NCBI GenBank assembly: GCA_013407085.1
Contig: JACCGJ010015083.1
Coordinates: 1-64,000, forward strand
DNA from: Atriophallophorus winterbourni
Lineage: Eukaryota; Platyhelminthes; Trematoda; Plagiorchiida; Microphallidae
DNA length: 64,000 nucleotides
Direction: 5' to 3'
The notes below the pieces were generated by a model. The model ran no database searches, had not been told where the DNA came from, and saw nothing but the letters and a program-made list of their open reading frames with translations. Below, in pieces: positions 22,890 through 34,200 of the stretch. The position numbers and the translations under genes were made by a program. The first letter of the stretch is position 1. Each line of letters opens with the position of its first letter.

Positions 22890-23610
22890 ATAATGCTGTT
22901 ACACCAATGCTCAGAGATTTCTGGGCAGTTTCACTGAACTGTATTTACGTGCGACCGTGGCGTCTTGGGATTTGATTGCAGTAACAGAAACCTGATTGTG
23001 TAATTCTCTACACGACTCTGAACTTAAAATCCCTCATATGATGATTTACAGAAAAGATCGAGCAACAAAAGGTGTCGGTGTCCTCCTCTACTTACATGAA
23101 AGCATCAACTGCACTATACTTCTCTTCCCCGAGTTAGATGTCCCAGATACATTGTTTTGCTCTTTTGACTTACATGATAATCGTAAGTGCCTCTTAGCAT
23201 TGATTTATTGAGGCCCTTCTTCATCATCTGCCGCTGACGTTGTTCTTTCTAATGCAATACATTTTGCATTGAAGCTCACATATTCACATTCGCTCCTCCT
23301 CGGTGATTTTAATGTACCGACCCTTACAACACACATGACAGGTGACGATTCATTCAAAAGCTTTCTTCAAGAAATAATGAGTTGCACCCCTCTTTACAAC
23401 CATGTGCAACAACCAACGCGATTTCGATGTGAACAAACCTCATCTACCCTGGACCTCATACTTACAAACGAAGAACTCATGATAGAATCTGTTTCTTATA
23501 CAGCTCCACTCGGATTGAGTGATCATGTTGTCATGACATTTGATTATATTTATCAATACGAACCAGCAGGAAATACCCAACGAACGTATATAACTGCAGC
23601 TTGACAATTC
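22890..23610 (+). pseudogene. LINE 2 endonuclease (broken)
   Basis: Pieces in two frames: KDRATKGVGVLLYLHESINC (22996-23211) and GDFNVPTL, TLDLILTNEELM, LSDHVVMTFDY (23269-23604). The catalytic SDH is kept, but several stops precede it. Confidence 0.75.
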
Positions 23611-23652
23611 TCCACGGGGTGGAGTCCCCCCTACGTTGATGAAACAAAATTA

Positions 23653-25126
23653 ATGACGATGAAGAGAACAGGCTCACCCGGTATAGACAATATACACGCA
23701 AACATTTTGTACAATCTATCTTCCGAGTTGGAAATACCGACATCTGACGTATTCACGATGATGTGCGAGCAGATCTTTGTACCAGAAACTTGGAAAACTG
23801 CACTGATTAGTCCCATCTACAAGTGTGGCAAAAGAAATGATCCATTAAACTATCGCCTGATAGCGTTATTACCAGTGCTATCAAAAGTAATGGAGTCCAT
23901 AATAGCTGATGCCTTACGGAATCACTTTGAGATTAATAATTTAATCTCCGAGGCACAGCATGGATTCAGGAAAAAAACCATCTTGCCTGACAAACTTGCT
24001 ATTAGCAAAAGAATCTTGGTCTGAGCTACTGGATGCCGGCAACTCCGTGGACGTAAGTTATATTTATTTCTCTAAAGCCTTCGATCATGTGAATCACGAA
24101 ATACTTTTGTCGAAGCTACTCACCTACGGAGTACAGGGTAAACTGCATGCATGGATTAAAGAATGGTTGATATCTCGTGAGATGTACGTGAGAGTCAAAA
24201 ACGAAATATCCGAGTCGATTAAAGTTGCCCGTGGTGTCCCACAAAGATCAGTCCTCGGACCGCTTTTGTTTTTAATATATATAAACGACTTGCCTATTGT
24301 ATTACAGTCGTCCGTGCTTATTTTCGCTGATGACGCAGAGCTTTGGCGGAAGATAAACTCCACAGACGACACGGCACCTGCAACAGGATCTCGATATGAT
24401 TCACACTTGGTCCCTAGACAACGAAAAGCCCCTGAATGCTTCGAAATGCAGCCTATTGTCTATCAACAGCAAGTCAAGCAAAGAATATTATCTTGGTCGC
24501 ACTGTTATTAAACCCGCTTTCACCGAAAAAGATTTATGTGTGATTATCCAATCAGACTTAGGAAACTCAATGCAGTGTCGACTGGCTGCTTGCAAAGCTG
24601 AAAACAACTTGGGTCTCCTTAGAAGTGTCCTAGGTTTCTTTGACCTCAATATTGCCTGTAAATTGATTTCAACGTACATGCGTCATCATGTTGAATATGC
24701 TATATCGGCATGGGATCCTTGGTTGAAAAAAGATATTCTGCTATTAGAAACTCCACAGCGCAGAGCGACAAAACTCGTCCTGGGACTATCTAATTATCCA
24801 TACGAAATGAGACTTAAATTATTGAATTTGCATTCGGCTCAATACAGACGGAAACGAGGAGCACTAATATTCATTTGGACAGTGTTAATCAAACAAATCA
24901 TCCTTGCAGTCGTTTGTTTCACATTTCCCATAACACACGTCTGCGAGGTCACCAATCGAAACTTTACCAACAGCATAGCAGGTTGAACTGCCACAAATAT
25001 GCATTTTCCTTCCGGAATGTGCAATTGTGGAACGGTTTACCACTCATGTGGAACCGTTTATGTTTTCAACATATCACTAGATATCCACATGGACAAGTAT
25101 GTTTTTCACGTTTGACAATAATCTAA
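23653..25126 (+). pseudogene. LINE 2 reverse transcriptase (broken)
   Basis: 23653-24024 holds GSPGIDNIHANIL and KVMESIIADAL, 23960-24511 holds SKAFDHVNHE, RGVPQRSVLGPLLFLIYIND and IFADDAELW, and 24396-25126 holds the C-terminal domain (SKCSLLSIN, DLGNSMQCR, WNGLPL). A Gly-to-Arg change in the PQGSVLGP motif and at least three frameshifts make it dead. Confidence 0.8.
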
Positions 25127-25219
25127 CAATATTTTGATATTTTTTACCATCCGACCCGATGTACATTTTTGTGGGTCTTATAAAGCATCACTTTTTACCT
25201 GCATATAATCTATGAATAA

Positions 25220-27536
25220 ATCTATCACATGGCAGCTTGCTGTGGTTAGGGAGTTGTTTTTCGGTATTGTTGTCAAGTGGTATGTTGTTGGAATCGCGAC
25301 CTGAGTCATCACGAATATTTGTGCTGAAAAAGTAAATATCTGTTTGAATTTAGATATTTATTTTTGTGACATTCATGAATAATCTTGCTCAAACTCACTC
25401 AAGTACAGAACAGAAAATGTCAACACGGCAGGAAAGAAACTATTCACCGTAAATTTCCAGAACATATTCTCGTAAATTGTGATCATACCCCTGCCTAAAG
25501 TACTTAAAATGTGATGTGGTTTCTCTGTGGTTTAATTTGCGCATCTATCTTTGTTGAAAATTAATTATACAATAAATGCATTGTGGTCAATGAATAAAAA
25601 AGTAAACGTGTGCAAATTTGTTGGTTTGTTTTCTTTTTAAAATTTCAAGAACGATTTTGGTGATCCACACTGCAGCTGCTCCTTTAGTTTATTTTGAGAT
25701 GATTGTACCCAGCTGTGCAGTTTTTTTCAATTAACCAAAACGACGAAGGCGTACATGTAATTGAGCATCACGAATGTTGCGCTTTATTCAAAATTGATTG
25801 ATTTACCTCAACTAAACAAAACAATAATGGGTCATTAAATTCATCTGGCCTGCCCGAAGCGGACACGACACCTCTCCATAAGTAATACCACGCCTATAGA
25901 AAAATGATATGTTCGTGAAGTTGAAGTGTGAAGAAAGTGAATGACTAAAAGGCGTTGAACGTTAAATAGCGCGATTCTTCTTATGACAATAAATCACTCA
26001 ATATTTTACAATATAAAACCTCTTTGTTTGATAAAACTGATCCACAAACAGTTTTATTTCGTTTTCGTCACAGGATCTTCGTCAGATAAAAGTTCTTCAT
26101 CATAAGATGAAATGTGATTGAAGGAAACTCCATAAGCCAACGCGAATCGCTCATATCAGTAAACATTTTGAAGAAACCATAGGAGTATCAACACACGTAG
26201 ACGAAACCATAATCATTTAGCATACTTTCTTAAGACCGCGTGAACTCAGTCAACGTCAATAGACAATGTGGTACACGGGTGCACAATAAGACGTGTATGA
26301 CAAATGCGATACAAAATATACAGTTTTAGAACGTTGTCAAGTATAAATACGAATATTTGTCCCTTACTGTGCCGAGTACTATATTGAGGTGATCACAGCC
26401 TCTTGTACATTGTTGACCACACAGCTACCAGCCTTCATGACTCCAACTGATTTGTGTGTAGGCCTTTCAGATAAGTCTTGATGCTTCGCCACAGTATATC
26501 CGTTGTAAACATTGTTCCATGAGCATCATATGTTCACACAATGCTGATTCCCCTAGAAGGAACTCACGTTCCCTAACAATATATGGACGTTACTTTATGC
26601 TAGTCATGTCTTCATTTTTTTATGAAATATGACGGTTCGATTTTTACCCTCGCTGGACTAACAAAAAGCAAATTATACATGAGGTTCATCAACACCTCCT
26701 CTTATATGCCAGCCGTATTAGTACTGCGCTTACGATTCGAACTTTCGATTAAGGCACACTTTAACATATTGCATGCATGCCTTAGCTGTTCAACATTCTT
26801 GGTTGCGGTGTGGGGTAGGTCACTCGGTCTAATTCATTCCTTACAAAACAATCCTTGATTCCTCTGACAAGCATGGCTTACCAGTAGTTAAGTAGCTTCA
26901 TGCACATCACGTTTTTATCATGGTAAATCGCTATAAAATTGCACGATTTGATGGCGATGATCGTACCAAGCTTAATTCCTGTTTATGATTATCTGAAATG
27001 TACCTCAGAAATGTATATGTTTCGACGATGTTTTAGGTATTTTTGATGAGCGGTTTGGTAATTGATTTCAGTCCCGCAGTTATGACGAGACAAAATTTGA
27101 TCGACCTTGACTGCAATCACGCTGTGCTGGGTAAATTTTTTCTTCATTGTTCAGCTTGTCGTGCGGTCGCATTATTCTGAGCTCCTGGTTATCAGGATAT
27201 ACTTTTCTGACACTTAAAAGTAAGTGGATATATTATACCTCGTTGGAATCCCTTCGAAGTCAGCTTTCTGGATATACCACTCTCGTAGGGGTATTCAAGA
27301 ATAATAATTCGGATTTCTAGCGATTTTTCCAAATTGGATCTACGCGTGCAACATCGTTCATATTCATTAATTCATCAAAGAGATTAACGTCATCGGGTAG
27401 ATCTTATTCGTTGCAATGGACTGGTTATATTTTCAACATCGTGCGATCAACTACCGCAGAGTATCACCGGATTACATTCTGATTTTGCTCTTTTACGTGA
27501 ACACCGATTTTTTGTAGCGCTCACGATAGTCATCAT
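25220..27536. other. Gene-free stretch between LINE 2 and copy B
   Basis: AT-rich DNA with no transposon protein, no conserved frame and no clear repeat apart from small hairpins such as AAAACTG...CAGTTTT at about 26034-26056. I see no gene. Confidence 0.5.
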
Positions 27537-27698
27537 CGATCGCTCGACATAGCCAATGCTTGTGCACATACCACTGAACAGTGCTGCTCACAACCCTGAC
27601 CGGATGACCCCAAAACGAATACAAAGTACATCCGGTCAGGGTTATGAGCAGCACTGTTCAGTGGTGTGCGCACAAACATTGGCTCTGTCGAGCGATCG
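27537..27698. repeat. 162-bp inverted repeat (70-bp arms, 22-bp loop) at the edge of copy B
   Basis: Arm 27537-27606 is the reverse complement of 27629-27698 with 5 mismatches in 70, around a 22-base spacer. Both ends finish in CGATCG. A TAGTC occurs within a few bases outside each arm. It could be a foldback transposon or MITE, a hairpin RNA source, or a scar of rearrangement. It lies 20 bases from the start of copy B and has no counterpart at copy A. Confidence 0.85.
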
Positions 27699-28526
27699 AG
27701 TAGTCCTAACTGCGAGTACGCTGTTTGGTATGCGCGTAATGACGATTGGTCATGGTCAAATTCTGTTTAAAAGCATGCAGCTGTTCAACAATCGAAATTC
27801 TATTGTGGTGAGAACGATACATTCCCGGTTCTGCAAGTATATGAAACATTGGCGTCTTCACCGGATTGTACGATGGAACAGATGGGCGGTGTAAATGTTC
27901 GCATTTCTGACACACTTGTCATGACCACTCTCGAATATTCGCGATGGTTAACAGTTTGTGTTCCGTGTGCTCAGAAATTAAAAGGAATCTACCGTGGATC
28001 TAGGCTTACTGGATATGAACTTGCTCTGTTCACATGAGTACATTAGATGATGGAGTGTAGACACGAGTGTTGTGAATTGTGAGTAGCACATCCTAGTCAG
28101 TTCATTGTACATTTCTATGGGTTTATGTGTCAAGCACCAGATGGTGCAGTCAATCGAAGTAGTTCACCGTGTGACAACAGCACCTGCCACTATCGTGTTT
28201 AAAAACGCATTTCGATGATGCTTTAGAGCAACCAACATGTGTTTTACAAATCTACGCATATGTGCCATTCCTCACGAATCGAGCAAAGAGAATGGATGAT
28301 TTTCGAAATGGGCCCATGGCAAGAGAGATGGTAACCTATTATACCATGACAACGTGTGCGCAATTAGGACATTTATTAGTAGAACAAACCGTAAAAAACC
28401 CTCTCGCAATTTACAACCTACGTGAACGCTATATGCGCAAAAACAATGGTCGTAATTAATTTACGAGAAACGATCGTTTTTATGTGCCACCGGGTGCCAA
28501 ACGCGCAACAATATAACGATGAAAGA

Positions 28527-28535
28527 TATATAAAA
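28527..28535 (+). promoter_or_regulatory. TATA box of gene B1
   Basis: TATATAAAA, 35-43 bases before the ATG at 28570, the same as for A1. Confidence 0.65.
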
Positions 28536-28569
28536 TAAAACTCTGCTTGTATTTTAGGTAATTTTCACA

Positions 28570-29282
28570 ATGAAACTAATCTTCTTGATCGTCGTCATAG
28601 TCGGCGGCTTTTTAATCGTCTCGGATGGTAAAGGTGAGCAGAATTTTTACTATGACTACCTGTACACAATTTAGTGCATAAAATGAAGGAGGTTTTGTCT
28701 TTTACAGTACTAAAAAATTGGACGGAAGTAGATACTGAGAGAGTGCACAAGGTTGCTGATCAATTTGACTACTACTGGAGATTGGTCGACTGGATTCGTA
28801 GAACGAATCGAAATAAACCCATAAAATTTGGTCGAGCCAGTGGACCCGATGGAGAAGAGGATGCGACTACAGATGAACCGTCGGAGTCTACGCCATCCGT
28901 CAACGTGTCCGTCTCGACGGAGGATTCCACAACGCAAGAAAAGACCTCCATTGTGACTAGCACAGAAACAAGTGAACAACAAACTGCATCAACTACTGCT
29001 ACAACGGAATCGACTTCGACAGAACAAGACGCAGTGTCCACAACTGAAACGACGGATCAATCAACAGAAGCAAACGTGACCGACGGATCATCAACATCAG
29101 CTTCCACAGACAGCACACAATCGAGTGTTACCACCGATTCTCGGGAGTCATTGACACAACTCCGACAGCTTATGGGAGAGTCTTGGCAACTTATGGGGCA
29201 TCTGGACAGTCATATGGCCTCCACGGAAGCACTGAAAAAGCAACTAACGCAAGTTGAATTAATCGCAGAAAAAGTGATTTAA
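28570..29282 (+). CDS. Secreted Thr/Ser-rich coiled-coil protein lacking the Cys motif (gene B1)
   Basis: Exons 28570-28633 and 28708-29282 with a 74-bp phase-1 intron encode 212 residues. The signal peptide (MKLIFLIVVIVGGFLIVS) and the Trp/Tyr domain with NWT match A1 closely. The Thr/Ser/Glu-rich tract is shorter by about 22 codons near its start. About 180 bp covering the end of that tract and all four cysteines are missing in frame, so SSVTTDS joins RESLTQLRQL. A GAA-to-TAA change ends the protein at KVI, seven residues before the A1 end. The reading frame is otherwise intact, with TATA box and AATAAA, so it may still be expressed as a Cys-free form, or be at an early stage of decay. Confidence 0.8.
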
Positions 29283-29298
29283 GAACTTAGAAGATTGG

Positions 29299-29304
29299 AA
29301 TAAA
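29299..29304 (+). terminator. Poly(A) signal of gene B1
   Basis: AATAAA 17 bases after the stop. The matching site in gene A1 reads AATAAT. Confidence 0.5.
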
Positions 29305-31247
29305 TATTGTGTAACCGTATTTAAAATGCATTTTTTGTTCCGCACAAATGTGTTCGGTTTAACTCAAGCAGGGATAAAAAGCACTTGACAAATGATCGGC
29401 CCCAGTCTAGAAGAACACAATGGATGTGAGGGGATACGTGGAAAAGTAAAGTCAAGCCACTGAAATTTGCTTAAAAAGCCAGATTGTTTAAAATCGTGAT
29501 TACTAGAATTTGAAAAAACTAACGTAGTTAACTATAGCCAGTTTGCAGCAGGTGCTAATAGCAGCGATATGCAAACCTCAAACGAATGAGTTGAAAACTA
29601 AGCAAGTGATGTTAGACGACGCAAATATGGCCTGGGTAAATTAAATGAAATCAATCGCGAAAACAGGTATCTTGCCTCGAGCTGATCTGCCAGAGTGAAG
29701 TGAACGTTACGTTGGTACCTGAAACGAATGAATAGCGCAATGCTCAATGGGAAGACTTAAAAAAAGTAGTTCGCTCACCCTGGAAGAAATACTGAACTTG
29801 TGCGCGTCAACGTTGTAGTGTATGATTCTAGATGTTTCCATATACATTTAGTAAACAGTAGATGAACATCAGAATTCAATGCGAAATGTTCGTTCGCTTT
29901 GTGGAAAAAATTTCAACGATTTTAAGAAAATATAGTAGGCACAAGATTCGAAATGAAGTTTTACACTGTTAAGAGAGACAAATATGAATATAGCACCCTG
30001 GTTCAGGTTTGTTGCTATTCGCTAGAATTGGCTTAATAACAAAGTGCATTAAAGTTTCACGATAGCCCAGATATCTTCAGCTTTTTCCGACATCATCCAG
30101 TGAAAAAGTGTAAGTGCGATGAATGTGATCAACGCATTACTTTGGTCATCCATCAGCACGGCGAGCGCTTGACCAGTAATCATTATGAGAATCTGTGATT
30201 GAACATCGTGGTTCGTTTTACGAACGACACTGTGAAGTCTAACTTTGTTTGTATTTTAGTTTATTATCTATTTTCACCCGACGACGGCAGACAGTGCGAA
30301 GGAGACCTGATATAAGCGATATAAAATGAAATGATAGATTGAAAGCGTTTCACCCTATGTGTACGATGTTGATCACAGGCTAACTATTTGACGAGTCGCT
30401 TGAGTCAGTAAGGCAAACTGGTAAGGGAAGATTCCGTTACGAGATATAAGCTGTAATGAATAAAATTATTGAATGACAGCAGACTCTTTACTTGCACAGA
30501 GTTGAGACTGATACCCAATGAATTGTCAATTGCATGTACCCTTCCGACAGTAATGATTTGCTTTCTTGCTCACGATTCAGCAGAATGGTTTATGTCTAAC
30601 GTCATATTGAAAATGGTACATCGAGTATTAGATTCTTAATTTTCCCGCATGCGTATACATGACTACTATGTGTGCCCATTGACTGAATGCAGAGGAGTAA
30701 CATCAACATTAGCGTCGCATTAAGTGGTAATTTGATAGCTAATTCGAGGCTACAAGAAACTAAGAGGACAAGTGGGGAAGATGTGTGTGTCAAACAGTTC
30801 CTGCGTATGGAAAAACAAATGCCAAATTTTCGATCGATATGCTCCATGGTGAAATCGGCTAAAGAAAACACTGAGACTTAAACCTGACCAGATAAATGGA
30901 GGGAAGTGCGATAAGCAATAAAATGATGACAAGTACTACACATAATAACATGGCTAGTTCTCAGCACAATACGTACGAAAAAACAATAACAGACTAGCAG
31001 TAATTGATCGGAACGGTCAAGGCAACCTAAAACATTCTCGGACGGAAACAAAAGCGTTACGTTCTAGCTTTAAAACACTGCTAAATAAAGCCGAAATATA
31101 CTTGGAATTTAAAGGGAAACAAGCGAGGGGACATTAGATTGAGATATTAATACGCGAACAAGCTGTCTCTAAGTATGATCGCAAAACGAAACGCCAGGCG
31201 TATTCATAGGTAAAATTATTTTTTGCGTAACAAGAAAATGATAAATA
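29305..31247. other. Gene-free duplicated DNA between B1 and ABHD11
   Basis: Collinear with 6070-8234. No frame is conserved between the two copies here apart from the CKCDEC end described at 6958, whose 5' part is missing in this copy. Confidence 0.55.
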
Positions 31248-34200
31248 TCACGTCAAATATTCCACCCCCTCGATGTCTGTGAATCGTTCTGATGGGTCTT
31301 TGATAAATCCGACGATGAGTTGAAGAACCGCTTGCGGGTTATCAACGTGCACCCAGTGATTGGCCTCCTTAACGCTGACAATATCCGATTGAGGAAAGTA
31401 TTTGCGAATCACCGGAAGGTCGTGAATGCTGTGGAGGACCAGAAAATCATTGGATGTATCCCAGTGGATGAAAGCGAAGCTGGTCGGAATGACGTTATGA
31501 ATGGCGGGTAAGGCTCTGAAGCATGGGCTACACGACAGTTATTCCACTAATAGTGTTGGCATGCACATGCTAGAAGCTGCAGGAAGACGAGCGTAGGCTG
31601 GAATAATAATATTTGAGGATATTCCGAAACGACAATTATCAACCAGATCATAGACTGAAGTTAGAGAAAACAATTTTTACAAGAAACTAGGTTTATAATC
31701 GAGTAGTAGGAGATTGAACATGTTTCGATAAATGTATAAAATGAACCATCTAGAAGCTGAAACTAATCATTCATTTTACAGCCCGATTGACTTGTGTTAA
31801 AACAAAACATCGTTTCAAAAATCAATGGCGCTGCATGTTTGAAACAACGAATGTTGTCATACAAGCCTCGATCCAGTCAATACCACCCAGTTTGAGGTAG
31901 TAGGTGGAATAAGATACGTTCAGGTTGTTATGACCTAGACAAATATAAGAGATGAATGTTGGTTCCATCTTTTTCCGCATGCAACTCGGTACCGTTCGCA
32001 AATCAATTTAACATGGCATTACCTGTGCGGTATACAAAAACGGTACAATTACCCATCGGTTTTTAGGGTGAGTTGCAAATAGTTTAATAGGAGCTAAATT
32101 TGGACTTAAAAGTATTGTGATACGTATATATGATATCACAAGACTAGTTACAAGGGATTGCCATGCAATTCTAGAAAACAAGTAGACAGATAATGTTGAC
32201 CAATTACCTTCCGTTTACATGACCCTCAAAATAGCGTAGTTATTCCGTCTTCTCCTAGAAATTTGTACAAGTTAAGATCGTGTAAATTTCTTTCACAAAA
32301 CCGTATGATTCATGGCTACATCGCTAAGGCCTTGCGACTCTATTTGGATGGCAAATTTGTTGGCACTGGTGTAAACTTTGGACAAAAGACTTGTGCATAA
32401 AATGTTGCCAAGGCATCAGCGGTATCCCTAAAAGATTCAGTCTATTCACCATCACCAACCGTTTAATTCTATCCTAAATTCAGAGGCGAATGACACCGCA
32501 TGGTACATTCTGTAGCTCGAACCGCGTGTGAGAAACAGCTGTACAATAAAGGGTCTCGTGGTAACGCACAGCTACTCCAGATGTGCAATCATGCAGTACT
32601 TCTGTGCTGCCCGGCTTACATCGTGGTAAATTGATTGGCCACCGGTAGTGAGCTGCATGCTAAAACACGATGGAGTCTCACTGCCATTTATATTTCCCCC
32701 TAATATCTGTCTAGGCTTGGGCAACATGACAGTATCATAGCCCTCGTGTAGTCTCTGACTGTGCGCAACTTTGATGGATCAGGCTTGTGTTTTCATACAT
32801 ACATTTATACAGCTACTCTACCACCCGTTCCTAAGCGGTCTTGCCGAAGAATGATAAAACACACATTGTTAACTAAATAAGCAATCTCAAAAGTGTGTTG
32901 TGTTCTCAGTCAAATGGATCCCCAAAATCACTGTTCACCAACGTAGGAAAGGGTTAAAGGCGGATGAACCGCAAAATCACGATCCTGCCGTGATTGTGTT
33001 CCCGTTAATCAGTGACTTTCCCTCTTAACTTTATTTTAAAAAAAGACACACAAAGATCAAAAACGGCATGTGTAAACAGACAAAATCCCCTTTTTCCTTT
33101 CATGATGTACCCTCTTCATGGTATACTTGTTGGCACATCGTCTGTAAAGCCTTGTGTAATAATAATAATAATATCCGGAAAATCACTGTTCACCAACGTA
33201 GGAAAGGGTTCAAGGCCAAATAATCGGAAAATAACGATCCATTTTAACCCTAATTGCGGAGATCGATCACAAGAGGGTGAACAACACTTTTATAACGCAG
33301 ATCGATATTTCTAGAATGTTCTAAAACATTGCTCAAAGTTCAAACCAATTAACAAGTCGGGATGTTTTCACTGATCAACTGTAGTGTTCCCTTTTCAGCC
33401 AACCAACGACCTGGAATGTTTCATGGGTTAGGAGTAGTGTCTTCTAATACTCATTAAATCCTTGTGAGAAGAAGGACGGGTGGGTCGATTACAGTACTCT
33501 ATGAGGCATGATCCTACAGTTTTATCCAGCAATGTCAAACACTCAAACCCAGCATCCGGAGTGAAAAATATTATATGGCAGATATGTAGTTGATCAAATT
33601 CATAAATTATTCACCCGGAACGCAAATCAAGACATTGATAAGTGATTTTCGATCCCATATATTTTGGCCAAAACCGGAAGTCAAAATCACATGAATTCCA
33701 TATAAAATATGCGGACATTTTGTTCAAAAAAATTAAGCGCCATCATGATTCCTAGTTAATAGTTTGGAACGCAAGAAAATAAAAATCAAAACATTAGTAA
33801 GTTTAGTGAGATAATTCTATCCGAGAGTGTTTAACAAAGAAGTGAGCAACACGTCACTTTAGGCAAGCTCGTCTATTGTTCTGTCTATATTCCACATGAT
33901 AAACGGTCGCAAGTGAAAGCCATTCGTGGATTGTGAATGACCACCCAGTCAAGAAGACTTGACTGCATGCTCCCGTGAGAGATCGTACTAGTTGAACCCA
34001 TACACTTGACGGAACTGTGTCACACGCGCGTTGGACACTTGAAGTCGTTTGCCAATAGCTGTGGACGGGGGTGGTTTATGTGTATTCTATGCAACTTGAT
34101 CCTAGAAACCGGAGCTTAGCGTAAACCACAAAGTATCATGAGAAACTGAGAATACGGGAGTAAAGATGTGACATTTAAATAGGTTCAAAAAGCATACTGA

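Larger units (their letters stand above)
21517..25219 (+). mobile_element. CR1-like LINE 2, decayed
   Basis: ORF1, endonuclease and RT follow each other on the + strand with many frame breaks. The 3' end lies near 25219 after ATGAATAAATC. Protein matches to LINE 1 and LINE 3 of this window show one broad family with well separated copies. Confidence 0.85.

Noticed and set aside
28262..28459. Open frame of 65 codons upstream of gene B1
   Set aside because: The matching DNA of copy A has the frame broken, and the stretch is the promoter flank of B1.
32578..32808. Hammerhead ribozyme in the SINE-like family (core CTGAT near AAAG)
   Set aside because: The needed CUGANGA and GAAA core elements are not both present in any copy I read.
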